IMG/VR virus record: IMGVR_UViG_3300036806_000303
Coordinates: 1-37,347 of that record
Origin: a virus
Direction: 5' to 3' (one strand)
Length of the DNA: 37,347 nt
Position 1 is the stretch's first letter, and each line of letters begins with the position of its first letter. Both the position numbers and the translations under genes were made by a program. The notes below the pieces were generated by a model, which was not told the origin of the DNA, did no database searches, and saw only the letters and a list, made by a program, of their open reading frames with translations. Positions 22,520 to 28,959 of the stretch are shown in pieces.

Positions 22520-22670
22520 GTCCGTTTGCCTCCTGGGCTCTCGGGTTGGGATCGGGCCCGAGCCGGTGCTCGAGCTCGGCAAGGAGGCGGGCCAGCGTCG
22601 AGACCTGACGACGGACGGCTTTCAACTGCGAGCGCGTCACCGTCAACAGGGCATGCGTGTCCGGGTCCAT
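22497..22670 (-). CDS. Small helical protein before the chaperones
   Basis: 57 residues: MDPDTHALLTVTRSQLKAVR, then RQVSTLARLLAELEHRLGPD. Mostly one long heptad-like helix, then a charged tail. A CGATAGGC element ends 9 nt before ATG 22670, which marks the true start and the head of the chaperone and tape measure unit. The 3' end overlaps the chaperone gene by 23 bases. Function unknown. Confidence 0.6.
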   Translation of the reverse strand: MDPDTHALLTVTRSQLKAVRRQVSTLARLLAELEHRLGPDPNPRAQEANGHGSEHHQ

Positions 22671-22679
22671 TGCGTTGCC

Positions 22680-22687
22680 GCCTATCG
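22680..22687 (-). promoter_or_regulatory. SAS-like start element (gene 22670)
   Basis: CGATAGGC in GGTCGATAGGCGGC, ending 9 nt before the ATG. Confidence 0.85.
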
Positions 22688-22728
22688 ACCAGACCCGCAC
22701 GGATCGGCTACAACGAGGCCAGGCTGTA

Positions 22729-22746
22729 GAGCCGCAGCCGCGGCTC
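22729..22746. promoter_or_regulatory. Hairpin in the divergent gap upstream of the plus-strand gene
   Basis: GAGCCGC-AGCC-GCGGCTC, a 7-bp stem, 22 bp before the ATG at 22769. Could be a leader hairpin or operator. Confidence 0.3.
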
Positions 22747-22768
22747 CGGCGACAATCGAGGAGGACTC

Positions 22769-23014
22769 ATGCAGCCAGCGAGCGGAGACGTCTACCGGCT
22801 ACGAGAGGAGCTGATCGGCGACGCGAAGATCGGCGACCGCATCGACACCGACGCCCTCAGGGCGCAGATGCGCGAGATCGTCGACGCGACGAGCCACGAG
22901 ATCGCCGCCGCCGAACAAGACCAGCTCGTCCGTGTCGGCGAGCCCGCCGCCCGGAAGCTGATGCTCGGCGACCGCGAACAACAGCGCCGACGGAAACGGC
23001 GGAAACGCCGCTAG
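22769..23014 (+). CDS. Small charged helical protein, plus strand inside the tail operon
   Basis: 81 residues: MQPASGDVYRLREELIGDAK and onward, an acidic helical protein ending in a cluster of basic residues (REQQRRRKRRKRR) that could bind nucleic acid. Unlike neighbouring genes it uses a classical Shine-Dalgarno sequence (GAGGAGGACTC then ATG) and lacks the CGATAGGC element. It is convergent with the tail tube gene and divergent from the chaperone unit; a strong hairpin lies after its end. Codon use resembles the rest of the phage. It looks like an independently expressed insertion ('moron'). Function unknown. Confidence 0.6.
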   Translation: MQPASGDVYRLREELIGDAKIGDRIDTDALRAQMREIVDATSHEIAAAEQDQLVRVGEPAARKLMLGDREQQRRRKRRKRR

Positions 23015-23030
23015 AGATCTGTAGCAACTG

Positions 23031-23044
23031 CTAGCAATTGCTAG
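23031..23044. promoter_or_regulatory. 14-bp palindrome after the plus-strand gene
   Basis: CTAGCAATTGCTAG is self-complementary and is preceded by a partial copy (GTAGCAACTGCTAG). It lies between the gene end and the terminator hairpin, and is AT-rich compared with its surroundings. Confidence 0.3.
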
Positions 23045-23052
23045 AGGCAACG

Positions 23053-23080
23053 CCGGAGGGCCGCTCGCGCGGCCCTCCGG
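23053..23080. terminator. Bidirectional terminator hairpin between convergent genes
   Basis: CCGGAGGGCCGC / GCGGCCCTCCGG, a perfect 12-bp stem with loop TCGC. It lies between the plus-strand gene (ends 23014) and the tail tube gene (ends 23105), so it serves both. There is no clear T run on either side. Confidence 0.65.
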
Positions 23081-23104
23081 TCGGATGAAGCTGCTGCTGC
23101 CTGC

Positions 23105-24067
23105 TTAGTAGGTCGCGACCGAGTTGATCGTGACGAACGACAGGTAGTTCGCGATCGCTGCCTGCGGCAGAGCCGAGAACGTCGCGGCGACACGGATCGG
23201 CTTGCCGGAGACATCCGGCGGCACCGGGTACGCGGTCAGCGCGACATTCGACAGGACCGCATGGATCGAGTCGGTGCCGTTGACCATTCCGATGTCGAGT
23301 GCCTCGGTGCCGAGCGCCGTCGTGAACGCGGTGCCGACCGCCGAACCGGTGTGGAACTTCCGATAATCGGCGTCCGACTCGAGCAGGATCGTGTACGACC
23401 CCGACACCTCGAGGCGGCCGAGCACGACGTCGTACGGCGTCAGGCTGTTGTCGCCGACGATGAAGTCCGCGTTGTTCGTCGCGGTCAACGTCCACGCCTC
23501 GACGGTCTTCGGGTTCGCCCCGGCCAGAGTCACGATGCACTCCGGATAGGTGAAGACGTGTCCCGTCGTGATCGCGGTCGAGTTGTCGGTCGTGCCGAGC
23601 AACGCGCCGAGACCCATCGCGTCGACCTTGCAGGAGAGAGCCTGGCCGGCGCCGCCCGACAGCTCGATCGAGCCGAGGGTGATGTCGGTGTACTTGTCGA
23701 TGATCGTGCCTGCGCCGAGGTTCTTCCATGCCGTGAGGTACGGAGGACGCTGCGCCGGCGTCGCGGTGTGCGTGTACGGGCCCGCGCCGGAGTCGACGTT
23801 GGCGCCGAGCGCCGCATAGGCGAACAGGCCGAACTCCTCCGGACGGATGTACCACTCCGGCTGGCCGACCACCTGCGCGCCGACGACGACCGTGTCGCCC
23901 TGCTGACGCGAGGCGTCGGTCTCCTGCAGCGTCAGGAGTTGCCGGTTCGGGCCGAGCTCGCCGCCCGTGATCTTCAGCTTGTAGCCGGTCGCTGCTCCGG
24001 CAGCAGCGCCCTTGGCGGTCTGCTTCGCGAAGGCGAGCGTGTAGACGTTACCGGCGATGCCAGTCAC
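23105..24067 (-). CDS. Major tail tube protein
   Basis: 320 residues, GTG start overlapping the preceding stop (GTGA). The sequence has the two-sheet tail-tube plan with GTIIDKYTDITLGSIELSGG, EAWTLTATNNADFIVGDNSL and RLEVSGSYTILLESDADYRK. In the last, 'lsGs.ti..e.d...yr' matches tube proteins that carry an extra domain. It forms the hexameric rings around the tape measure. Its position after the connector genes and before the chaperones supports the call. Confidence 0.82.
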   Translation of the reverse strand: MTGIAGNVYTLAFAKQTAKGAAAGAATGYKLKITGGELGPNRQLLTLQETDASRQQGDTVVVGAQVVGQPEWYIRPEEFGLFAYAALGANVDSGAGPYTHTATPAQRPPYLTAWKNLGAGTIIDKYTDITLGSIELSGGAGQALSCKVDAMGLGALLGTTDNSTAITTGHVFTYPECIVTLAGANPKTVEAWTLTATNNADFIVGDNSLTPYDVVLGRLEVSGSYTILLESDADYRKFHTGSAVGTAFTTALGTEALDIGMVNGTDSIHAVLSNVALTAYPVPPDVSGKPIRVAATFSALPQAAIANYLSFVTINSVATY

Positions 24068-24279
24068 GACTCATCACCGCCCCTGGTGGCCTCTGCGGCC
24101 TGCTTGGCAGCGGGCTTACCCGCCGACTGCGTGAGCGCGTGGGCGCCGTCGATCGAGAGGATCGAGATCTCGCGCTGATCCTCCGTCGTGAACGGCTTGC
24201 CGGTCTCGATACGCAGCAGCCCGTGGGGGCCGCCGGTCTCGAAAACATCCACGCCTGGATTCGTGGTGAACGTCGTCAT
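24064..24279 (-). CDS. Small protein before the tail tube gene
   Basis: 71 residues: MTTFTTNPGVDVFETGGPHG, then LLRIETGKPFTTEDQREISI. No Cys and no membrane segment; the C-terminus is helical and charged. A CGATAGGC element ends 9 nt before the ATG and the stop overlaps the tail tube start, so the two form one unit. Small proteins of unknown function are usual at this place in phage maps. No family recognised. Confidence 0.55.
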   Translation of the reverse strand: MTTFTTNPGVDVFETGGPHGLLRIETGKPFTTEDQREISILSIDGAHALTQSAGKPAAKQAAEATRGGDES

Positions 24280-24288
24280 GTCGCCGCC

Positions 24289-24296
24289 GCCTATCG
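24289..24296 (-). promoter_or_regulatory. SAS-like start element (gene 24279)
   Basis: CGATAGGC in CGATAGGCGGCGGCGAC, ending 9 nt before the ATG. Confidence 0.85.
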
Positions 24297-24321
24297 GACG
24301 GCCTCCACGCCTCGGGACGCG

Positions 24322-24903
24322 CTACGGAAACGGCCGCGGACTGACCGGGTAGTGCGTGCTGCGCGCCGGGTTGTGCAGCGAGGTCGTGTCGACGAGCGTC
24401 GAGCCGCCACCGAACTCGCCGGCGGAAGCGATCGCCTTGACGATCAGCGCCTCGATCGCCGGCGCGGACTGCTTCAACGCTTTCCGCATGAAGTAGAGCG
24501 GCGCGACACCGGAGTTACCCGACGTCGCCGTCCGGAACGGGAACACGTTGTTGGCGGTTTTCGACGACGCCTTGTACGCCTTCCGCCGCCGCGACCGGGT
24601 GCCGAGCTCCTGCCAGATCGCGTTCGGGTTGCGGCTGAACACCACGATCCGTGAGTTGGCGACGCCCATCGCGCCGGGCAGCACGTTGACGACGACCGAC
24701 TCGAAGCTGTCCCTCAGATGGGTGCCTTCCGGGACGTGGACGCCCTTCGTGCCGTCACCGACACGGGTCTCGTGCTCGCGGACCGCGTTCAGCAGGATCG
24801 CGGCGCCCTCGACGAGCGCCTTGTTCACGCGCAGCTCGACGAGCCGGCCGAACTCCTTGAACCGCATCTCCGACTCGACCTGAGCCGTGACGAGAAAAGC
24901 CAC
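24322..24903 (-). CDS. HK97 gp10-like head-tail connector/neck protein
   Basis: 193 residues from GTG 24903, two bases after the previous stop (the longer reading overlaps that gene). The first 100 residues have the gp10-like pattern: helix LVELRVNKALVEGAAILLNA, then RVGDGTKGVHVPEGTHLRDS, 'HLRDS(f).. v' being the hallmark. Later come RIVVFSRNPNAIWQELGTRS and a C-terminal FMRKALKQSAPAIEALIVKA ('p...paf......'). This family sits at the head-tail joint. The gene order connector, neck, terminator, tube fits. Confidence 0.72.
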   Translation of the reverse strand: MAFLVTAQVESEMRFKEFGRLVELRVNKALVEGAAILLNAVREHETRVGDGTKGVHVPEGTHLRDSFESVVVNVLPGAMGVANSRIVVFSRNPNAIWQELGTRSRRRKAYKASSKTANNVFPFRTATSGNSGVAPLYFMRKALKQSAPAIEALIVKAIASAGEFGGGSTLVDTTSLHNPARSTHYPVSPRPFP

Positions 24904-24905
24904 GG

Positions 24906-25334
24906 TCAGGCGGCTTGGCTCGGGTTGCCCGAGTAGGCGAAGATCTGGGCCTGGACGCCCTGCTCCTCGACGTCGAACTCGATCGAGGTGACACGCTGGA
25001 ACCAGGCGCCGAGCCCGGTCGGATGCCTGGCGAACGCCTGCTGGATCTGGTTCGACATCTGCTCGAGCGGCGTCGGGTCGAAGGGGACGTTCGCGTTCAG
25101 CACGCTCGACGAGTCGAACGGCGCGTAGGCGCGGAAGATCATGAACACCTGCAGCTCGGCGGGCCGGGCCGGGTCCTCCTGGACGCGTTGCAGGTAGAGG
25201 CTGCCGATCCACTCGCCGTGCGTCGTGTTCGGGCCGCTGATCAGGCCCGGCTGGATCAGCATCCCGCCCAGCTCGTCCTTCAGCATCGCTCCCACGTTCG
25301 ACCGGAACGCTTCCGCGTCGAAGATGTCTTCCAT
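24906..25334 (-). CDS. Head-tail connector or tail terminator protein
   Basis: 142 residues from ATG 25334, which shares a base with the TGA of the preceding gene (TGATG). It has an N-terminal helix (FRSNVGAMLKDELGGMLIQP), then strands LQVFMIFRAYAPFDSS and WFQRVTSIEFDVEEQGVQAQ, and ends in IFAYSGNPSQAA. The size and order between an adaptor and a gp10-like gene fit a head closure or tail terminator protein. No diagnostic motif was seen, so the subtype is open. Confidence 0.55.
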   Translation of the reverse strand: MEDIFDAEAFRSNVGAMLKDELGGMLIQPGLISGPNTTHGEWIGSLYLQRVQEDPARPAELQVFMIFRAYAPFDSSSVLNANVPFDPTPLEQMSNQIQQAFARHPTGLGAWFQRVTSIEFDVEEQGVQAQIFAYSGNPSQAA

Positions 25335-26041
25335 CAGCGGACGCCGGCGCCCCGACGCCGGTACGGCGAAAGCAGGGAACGCGCCGCGCGCGGCAGATAC
25401 AAGCCCTCCTCGGTGCCGGGAACGAACGACTCGTAGTCGGTCGTCGTCACGGGGCCGAGCTGGCGGGTGCGGTTCGCGCCGGGATTCGTCCAGGCGTTCG
25501 CGCACGCCTCCCAGAGCGCAAGCTGGACGTCGTCGGGGATGTCGGCGAAGTCGACGCCCCAGTCGCCGTTGACCGTCGCCTCGTAGCCGAGGTTGCGCCG
25601 GTTCAGCGTCGTGATCGGCTCGTCGTAGTACGGGTGATACGGGCCGAGCTCCGGCATCGTCAGCCACCAATAGGTGCCTTCCTGCGAACGCTGCCGCGGG
25701 TTCACCCGCCACTGAGACTCCTGCGTCGACGACCGTGCCGGCATCACCAGCCAGCTCGCGTCGGCGAGGTCGGTGTAGAGCGTGACGGTGTAGATCTCGC
25801 GTGCCTCAAACGGGGCGAGCGACAGGTAGCCGTTCCCCGAGTAGGCGAAGACCTTGTCGGTCCCGTCCTCGAGCGGCTGCCACTGACGCTTCGTGTACCG
25901 GTTGACCGCCGCGCTGTACGAGTTGATCAGCCGTTGCGCACGGTCGGCTTTCTTGCCGTTCTGGTCGGCGGGCTCGTTGATGTAGTCGAGGAACGCGTCG
26001 ACGGTGGTGAGCGCCCACGGCTTCGGAAGGACGGTCGGCAT
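25334..26041 (-). CDS. Head-tail adaptor protein
   Basis: 235 residues. The N-terminal helices (VDAFLDYINEPADQNGKKAD, then AQRLINSYSAAVNRYTKRQW) are typical of gp6-like adaptors, in which 'll..as..ie.yt.R.f' is followed by strands (EIYTVTLYTDLADASWLVMP). A later helix DDVQLALWEACANAWTNPG ('P..l..A....a') is also usual. These rings attach beneath the portal. A CGATAGGC element ends 7 nt before the ATG. The tRNA-Ser gene lies just upstream. Confidence 0.72.
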   Translation of the reverse strand: MPTVLPKPWALTTVDAFLDYINEPADQNGKKADRAQRLINSYSAAVNRYTKRQWQPLEDGTDKVFAYSGNGYLSLAPFEAREIYTVTLYTDLADASWLVMPARSSTQESQWRVNPRQRSQEGTYWWLTMPELGPYHPYYDEPITTLNRRNLGYEATVNGDWGVDFADIPDDVQLALWEACANAWTNPGANRTRQLGPVTTTDYESFVPGTEEGLYLPRAARSLLSPYRRRGAGVR

Positions 26042-26048
26042 CGCCGCC

Positions 26049-26056
26049 GCCTATCG
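26049..26056 (-). promoter_or_regulatory. SAS-like start element (gene 26041)
   Basis: CGATAGGC in CGATAGGCGGCGGCG, ending 7 nt before the ATG and starting 8 nt after the 3' end of tRNA-Ser. Confidence 0.85.
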
Positions 26057-26063
26057 GCGTGAG

Positions 26064-26147
26064 CGGAAGCGCCGGGACTCGAACCCGGAGAGCCTTGCGG
26101 CCTTACCGCGCTAGCAACGCGGCTCCTCATCCAGCCGGATCGCTTCC
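26064..26147 (-). tRNA. tRNA-Ser(GCU)
   Basis: 84 nt class II tRNA. Acceptor GGAAGCG/CGCTTCC, anticodon stem CCGCG/CGCGG with loop TTGCTAG (anticodon GCU, codons AGC/AGU), a variable arm with GGCC-GCAA-GGCT, T arm CCGGG-TTCGAGT-CCCGG, discriminator G as expected for serine. CCA is not encoded. Confidence 0.92.
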
Positions 26148-26160
26148 CTGAGCTGAGCGG

Positions 26161-26391
26161 CTATGCCGCGGCGGCGGCGCGGCGGCGCCGTGACGGGCGG
26201 CCACTGTGCGCCTTCGACTCCTTCGAGCGGTCGTGCCAGCGCTGCCGCTCGTAGGCGCGTTCGCAGTCAAGGCACATGCCCTGCCGGTAGCCCGACTTCA
26301 GCAGCCGGAACTTCGTGATCACCCTCGTCTTGCCGCAGGACCCGGTGCACTTCTTGCGGGCCGAGTAGATCGGCGTAGTCGCCTTCGCCAC
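26161..26391 (-). CDS. Small zinc-finger protein (HNH/endonuclease VII-type finger without nuclease)
   Basis: 76 residues, GTG start. It has RKKCTGSCGKTRVITKFRLL, then GYRQGMCLDCERAYERQRWH: two Cys pairs around 'K....F......Y', the finger seen at the N-terminus of many phage HNH and endonuclease VII-like proteins. Here the nuclease part is missing and the protein ends in a basic, Ala-rich tail (RPSRRRRAAAAA). It may be a stand-alone nucleic-acid-binding finger or the remnant of a homing-type nuclease gene. Upstream is a degenerate start element (AGATAGGGGC). It lies directly before tRNA-Ser. Confidence 0.6.
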   Translation of the reverse strand: MAKATTPIYSARKKCTGSCGKTRVITKFRLLKSGYRQGMCLDCERAYERQRWHDRSKESKAHSGRPSRRRRAAAAA

Positions 26392-26392
26392 G

Positions 26393-26401
26393 CCCCTATC
26401 T
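26393..26401 (-). promoter_or_regulatory. Degenerate SAS-like start element (gene 26391)
   Basis: AGATAGGGGC in place of CGATAGGCGGC, directly before the GTG start. Spacing is shorter than in the intact copies. Confidence 0.45.
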
Positions 26402-26415
26402 TACGGAGTCCGGGG

Positions 26416-26664
26416 TCAGGAACCCTGCTGCGGCGGCTGGCTCGGCTGGCCGGCGATGATCCGGGCGGCGGTCACGCGGCCGTGCGAGAGCTTCCAGACG
26501 CTGACCAGCAGCAGGTAGCCGATCGGGATCCAGATCGCCCCCAGCCCCGTGACGAGCTTCTCCGTCCTGTTGTCGATCAACGCCTGCGTCGCCAGCAGCG
26601 CAGCGGTCGCCGAGACGGCAGCGATCAGATAGTGGACGAACGGCGGCAGCTTCGTGAGATCCAT
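26416..26664 (-). CDS. Small membrane protein with two helices, holin candidate
   Basis: 82 residues. MDLTKLPPFVHYLIAAVSAT begins a first membrane helix (about 7-29); a charged loop (IDNRTEKLV) leads to a second (about 38-56, LGAIWIPIGYLLLVSVW). A polar tail ends in QPSQPPQQGS. This size and two-helix plan are holin-like, but the gene lies in the head module far from the endolysin, so another membrane role is equally possible. A CGATAGGC element ends 6 nt before the ATG. Confidence 0.5.
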   Translation of the reverse strand: MDLTKLPPFVHYLIAAVSATAALLATQALIDNRTEKLVTGLGAIWIPIGYLLLVSVWKLSHGRVTAARIIAGQPSQPPQQGS

Positions 26665-26670
26665 GCCTGC

Positions 26671-26678
26671 GCCTATCG
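26671..26678 (-). promoter_or_regulatory. SAS-like start element (gene 26664)
   Basis: CGATAGGC in GGCCGATAGGCGCAGGC, ending 6 nt before the ATG. Confidence 0.85.
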
Positions 26679-26767
26679 GCCGGGTGGAGGGTCTTGTATC
26701 CCGTCTTTCCCCTCCACCCTGCTGCCGGACGTGCAACAGGACCGGCGCCCTTGTGGGTGGTTCCTCG

Positions 26768-26789
26768 GCGGCCCTCGCGCGCGGGCCGC
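26768..26789 (-). terminator. Hairpin after the gene at 26796
   Basis: GCGGCCC / GGGCCGC with an 8-base GC loop, directly downstream of the stop of the 215-residue protein. There is no T run; a weak terminator or attenuator at most. Confidence 0.4.
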
Positions 26790-26795
26790 GCCTCG

Positions 26796-27443
26796 CTACT
26801 TCTTCTCCGGCTCCGGCTCCGGCGGCTTCGGCTTCTGGCCGCGACGCTTCTGCGTCGCCGTCTCGCGCGTCTCGGCTCCCGGAGCGGTCTGCCGCTCAGG
26901 CGACGGATTCGTGTCGCGCTTCTCGCCCACCTCTTCCTCCTCTCCGCTGCGCTCGATCGCCGCGCGCAGCTCTTTCGCGAGCTCGTTGCCGGGATCCTTC
27001 TCGAGGAGAGCCTCCGCCGCCGCCTTCTGTTCAGGGTCGAGCACCGGCGACTCGGATGCGTAGAGCGCCGCGAACACCGGCACCAGCAGCTCCGGCGTCT
27101 CCGGAGTCGACGCCGGCGGCGGCGGCGAGCCGTTGTTGAGACCCTCGCCGCTGGATCGGTCGCCAACCGGATCCGGTTCAGGCGGGACCTCTTCCCGTCC
27201 CGGCGGCGTCTCTGCCCGCATCGCCTCATGCTCGGGACCCGAGCCGAGCAGCAACGCCGCCCGCTCCGGCGTGATCAGCCGTGCACGAGGATCGTCGGCC
27301 GGCTGGCTGACGTACGCCTGCGCGAGCTCGACCGGAATGTCCTGCCCTGCGAAGAGCACCTGGTTGGGGGAGTACGCGAAGTTGTCGCCGCCGATCGAAG
27401 CCAGCATCTCGATCGCGTCGCCCTCTCTGATTTTGTCGGCCAT
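26796..27443 (-). CDS. Head-module protein with disordered acidic/Pro-rich tail
   Basis: 215 residues from ATG 27443 (MADKIREGDAIEMLASIGGD...). The first 75 residues contain FAYSPNQVLFAGQDIPVELA and RLITPERAALLLGSG, a compact domain with 'A..L......Rli.pe.a..Ll' like small head or connector proteins. The remaining 140 residues are Pro/Glu/Lys-rich with low complexity (PPPPASTPETPELL, RSGEEEEVGEKRD, KPPEPEPEKK) and probably unfolded. It follows the capsid gene but is separated from it by a strong hairpin, and it has no CGATAGGC element. No family recognised. Confidence 0.5.
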   Translation of the reverse strand: MADKIREGDAIEMLASIGGDNFAYSPNQVLFAGQDIPVELAQAYVSQPADDPRARLITPERAALLLGSGPEHEAMRAETPPGREEVPPEPDPVGDRSSGEGLNNGSPPPPASTPETPELLVPVFAALYASESPVLDPEQKAAAEALLEKDPGNELAKELRAAIERSGEEEEVGEKRDTNPSPERQTAPGAETRETATQKRRGQKPKPPEPEPEKK

Positions 27444-27498
27444 GCCGGAACCGTACCGCGTCACTCCGATAAAGTCGCCGCGGGCCTCACGGACGGAA

Positions 27499-27524
27499 GA
27501 GGGGCCCGCTCTCGCGGGCCCCTC
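27499..27524 (-). terminator. Hairpin downstream of the major capsid gene
   Basis: GAGGGGCCCGC / GCGGGCCCCTC, a perfect 11-bp stem with a 4-base loop. It is followed on the minus strand by TTCCGTCC. It lies 30 bases after the capsid stop codon; a terminator or transcript-end stabiliser. Confidence 0.65.
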
Positions 27525-27553
27525 GGTAACAAGACGAGACCAGTCGCTAAGAC

Positions 27554-28861
27554 TTAGGTCGCGCTGTTGACGTACGCCTTGATGGCACCCGTCTGATCGA
27601 CGAGGTTGCCGTCGGTCCGGTGGTAGCCCAGGAACCCGATCTGCAGGCCGTCCATGTAGCGCTCGTTCATCCGGATGACGCCGAAGGCGCCGACCGGCTT
27701 CTCGTCCGGCGTCGGGCCGGTGCGGCCGACGTCGCGGATCGTGTATGCGCTCATGTCGCCGAACAGGATCGACTTCGCGTTCGCGGTCATCGCGGGCATC
27801 GACGGATCCGCCCACATCGGCTTGCCGAGTAGAGTGTCGGGAGCACCGTTCGCGAGAACGGAGGCGACACCGCTGGTCGGCGACCAGATGTAGTTGTTCG
27901 TCGAGTCCTTCAACTTCCGGATCGCCTTCACGGTCGAGTCGGCGAGGAGCCACTCGGCGTTCGTGCGATATTGCGGGCCGACCGAGTAGAACAGGTCGAA
28001 GACGTTGTCGGCGGTGACCGACGTGGTCTGTCCTGCTGCACCCGTGACGCCTGCCGAGGTGAGCCCGATGAGCCCGGTCGGCTGGCCGGTGCCGGAGCCG
28101 TTCAGGTAGCCGTCGTTCTCGAGGAAACCGATCGACTGACCGATCGCCTTGCCGAGGTACGCGATGAGGCCGACGGCCTCGTCCTCGACGAGCTCGACGC
28201 TGACCTTGACGAGCCGACGCGCGGTGTAGGCGTTGAGCGTGATCTGCCCGAACGTCTCATCCGCAGCGCTGGAGGCAACGCCTTCTGCCACCCACGACGC
28301 GGCGCCATGCGCGGTCGTCTTCGGAACCTGCAGACCCTCACCCGTCGAGGTGACGATGGTGTTGACCCGCGTGCGGCGCACGGTGCCCGCCTGAACGGCG
28401 TGCAGCGCGAGCTGCTTCTGGAAGTCGGTCGGCACGAGGTAGCCGCCGAGGTTGTTCGTGCCCTTCGCCTGGTCGCGCATCTCGGCGCTTCCGGCAGCAA
28501 GGATGGAACGCGTGTCCGCGTCCACGTCGTTCGCACCACGGATGAGGTACGTCGCGAACGCGCGTGCGTAGTCCTCCGACTCGAACAGACGCTTGTCACG
28601 GGACTCGCCGCCCTGCAGCTCACGACCGGCTACGCCGTCGCGCTGCTCGAGTTCGAGTTCCATGTCGCGGAGCTTGATCTCCGCCTTGATCCGCTCGCCG
28701 TTCGCGTCGACGCGGGCCTCGAGGCGGTCATACTCCTGCCGCTCTTCGGCGGTCAGATCGCGGCCGCCGTCGGCGTCCGCCGTGTCCAGGATCGAGCGCA
28801 TGCGGCTGACGTTGCCCGTGCGCTCCTCCTGCAGCTCGGTGATCTTGTTGGAGATTTCCAT
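27554..28861 (-). CDS. Major capsid protein, HK97 fold
   Basis: 435 residues. Residues 1-110 form a charged helical delta-like region (SNKITELQEERTGNVSRMRS, then RLEARVDANGERIKAEIKLR) that the prohead protease would remove. From about 130 the HK97 core follows: GGYLVPTDFQKQLALHAVQA, AHGAASWVAEGVASSAADET, YLNGSGTGQPTGLI ('f..GdGtgqP.Gi'), EWLLADSTVKAIRKLKDSTN, LLGKPMWADPSMPA, ILFGDMSAYTIRDV. ATG 28861 is fixed by a CGATAGGC element ending 9 nt upstream; longer in-frame readings run through that element and a hairpin. Hairpins lie on both sides of the gene. Confidence 0.95.
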   Translation of the reverse strand: MEISNKITELQEERTGNVSRMRSILDTADADGGRDLTAEERQEYDRLEARVDANGERIKAEIKLRDMELELEQRDGVAGRELQGGESRDKRLFESEDYARAFATYLIRGANDVDADTRSILAAGSAEMRDQAKGTNNLGGYLVPTDFQKQLALHAVQAGTVRRTRVNTIVTSTGEGLQVPKTTAHGAASWVAEGVASSAADETFGQITLNAYTARRLVKVSVELVEDEAVGLIAYLGKAIGQSIGFLENDGYLNGSGTGQPTGLIGLTSAGVTGAAGQTTSVTADNVFDLFYSVGPQYRTNAEWLLADSTVKAIRKLKDSTNNYIWSPTSGVASVLANGAPDTLLGKPMWADPSMPAMTANAKSILFGDMSAYTIRDVGRTGPTPDEKPVGAFGVIRMNERYMDGLQIGFLGYHRTDGNLVDQTGAIKAYVNSAT

Positions 28862-28870
28862 TGCGCCGCC

Positions 28871-28878
28871 GCCTATCG
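28871..28878 (-). promoter_or_regulatory. SAS-like start element (major capsid gene)
   Basis: CGATAGGC in CGATAGGCGGCGGCGCA, ending 9 nt before the ATG. Confidence 0.85.
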
Positions 28879-28908
28879 GCGCGACTGCGCAACGCGGACA
28901 CCCAAAAC

Positions 28909-28936
28909 GAAGGGCCGCCAGTTTGGGCGGCCCTTC
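28909..28936 (-). terminator. Hairpin between protease and capsid genes
   Basis: GAAGGGCCGCC / GGCGGCCCTTC, an 11-bp stem with a 6-base loop, followed on the minus strand by GTTTTGGG. The best T run of the set. It lies between the protease stop (28960) and the capsid start element. Confidence 0.7.
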
Positions 28937-28959
28937 TGCCATCCGCTTCCGCGGAATCG

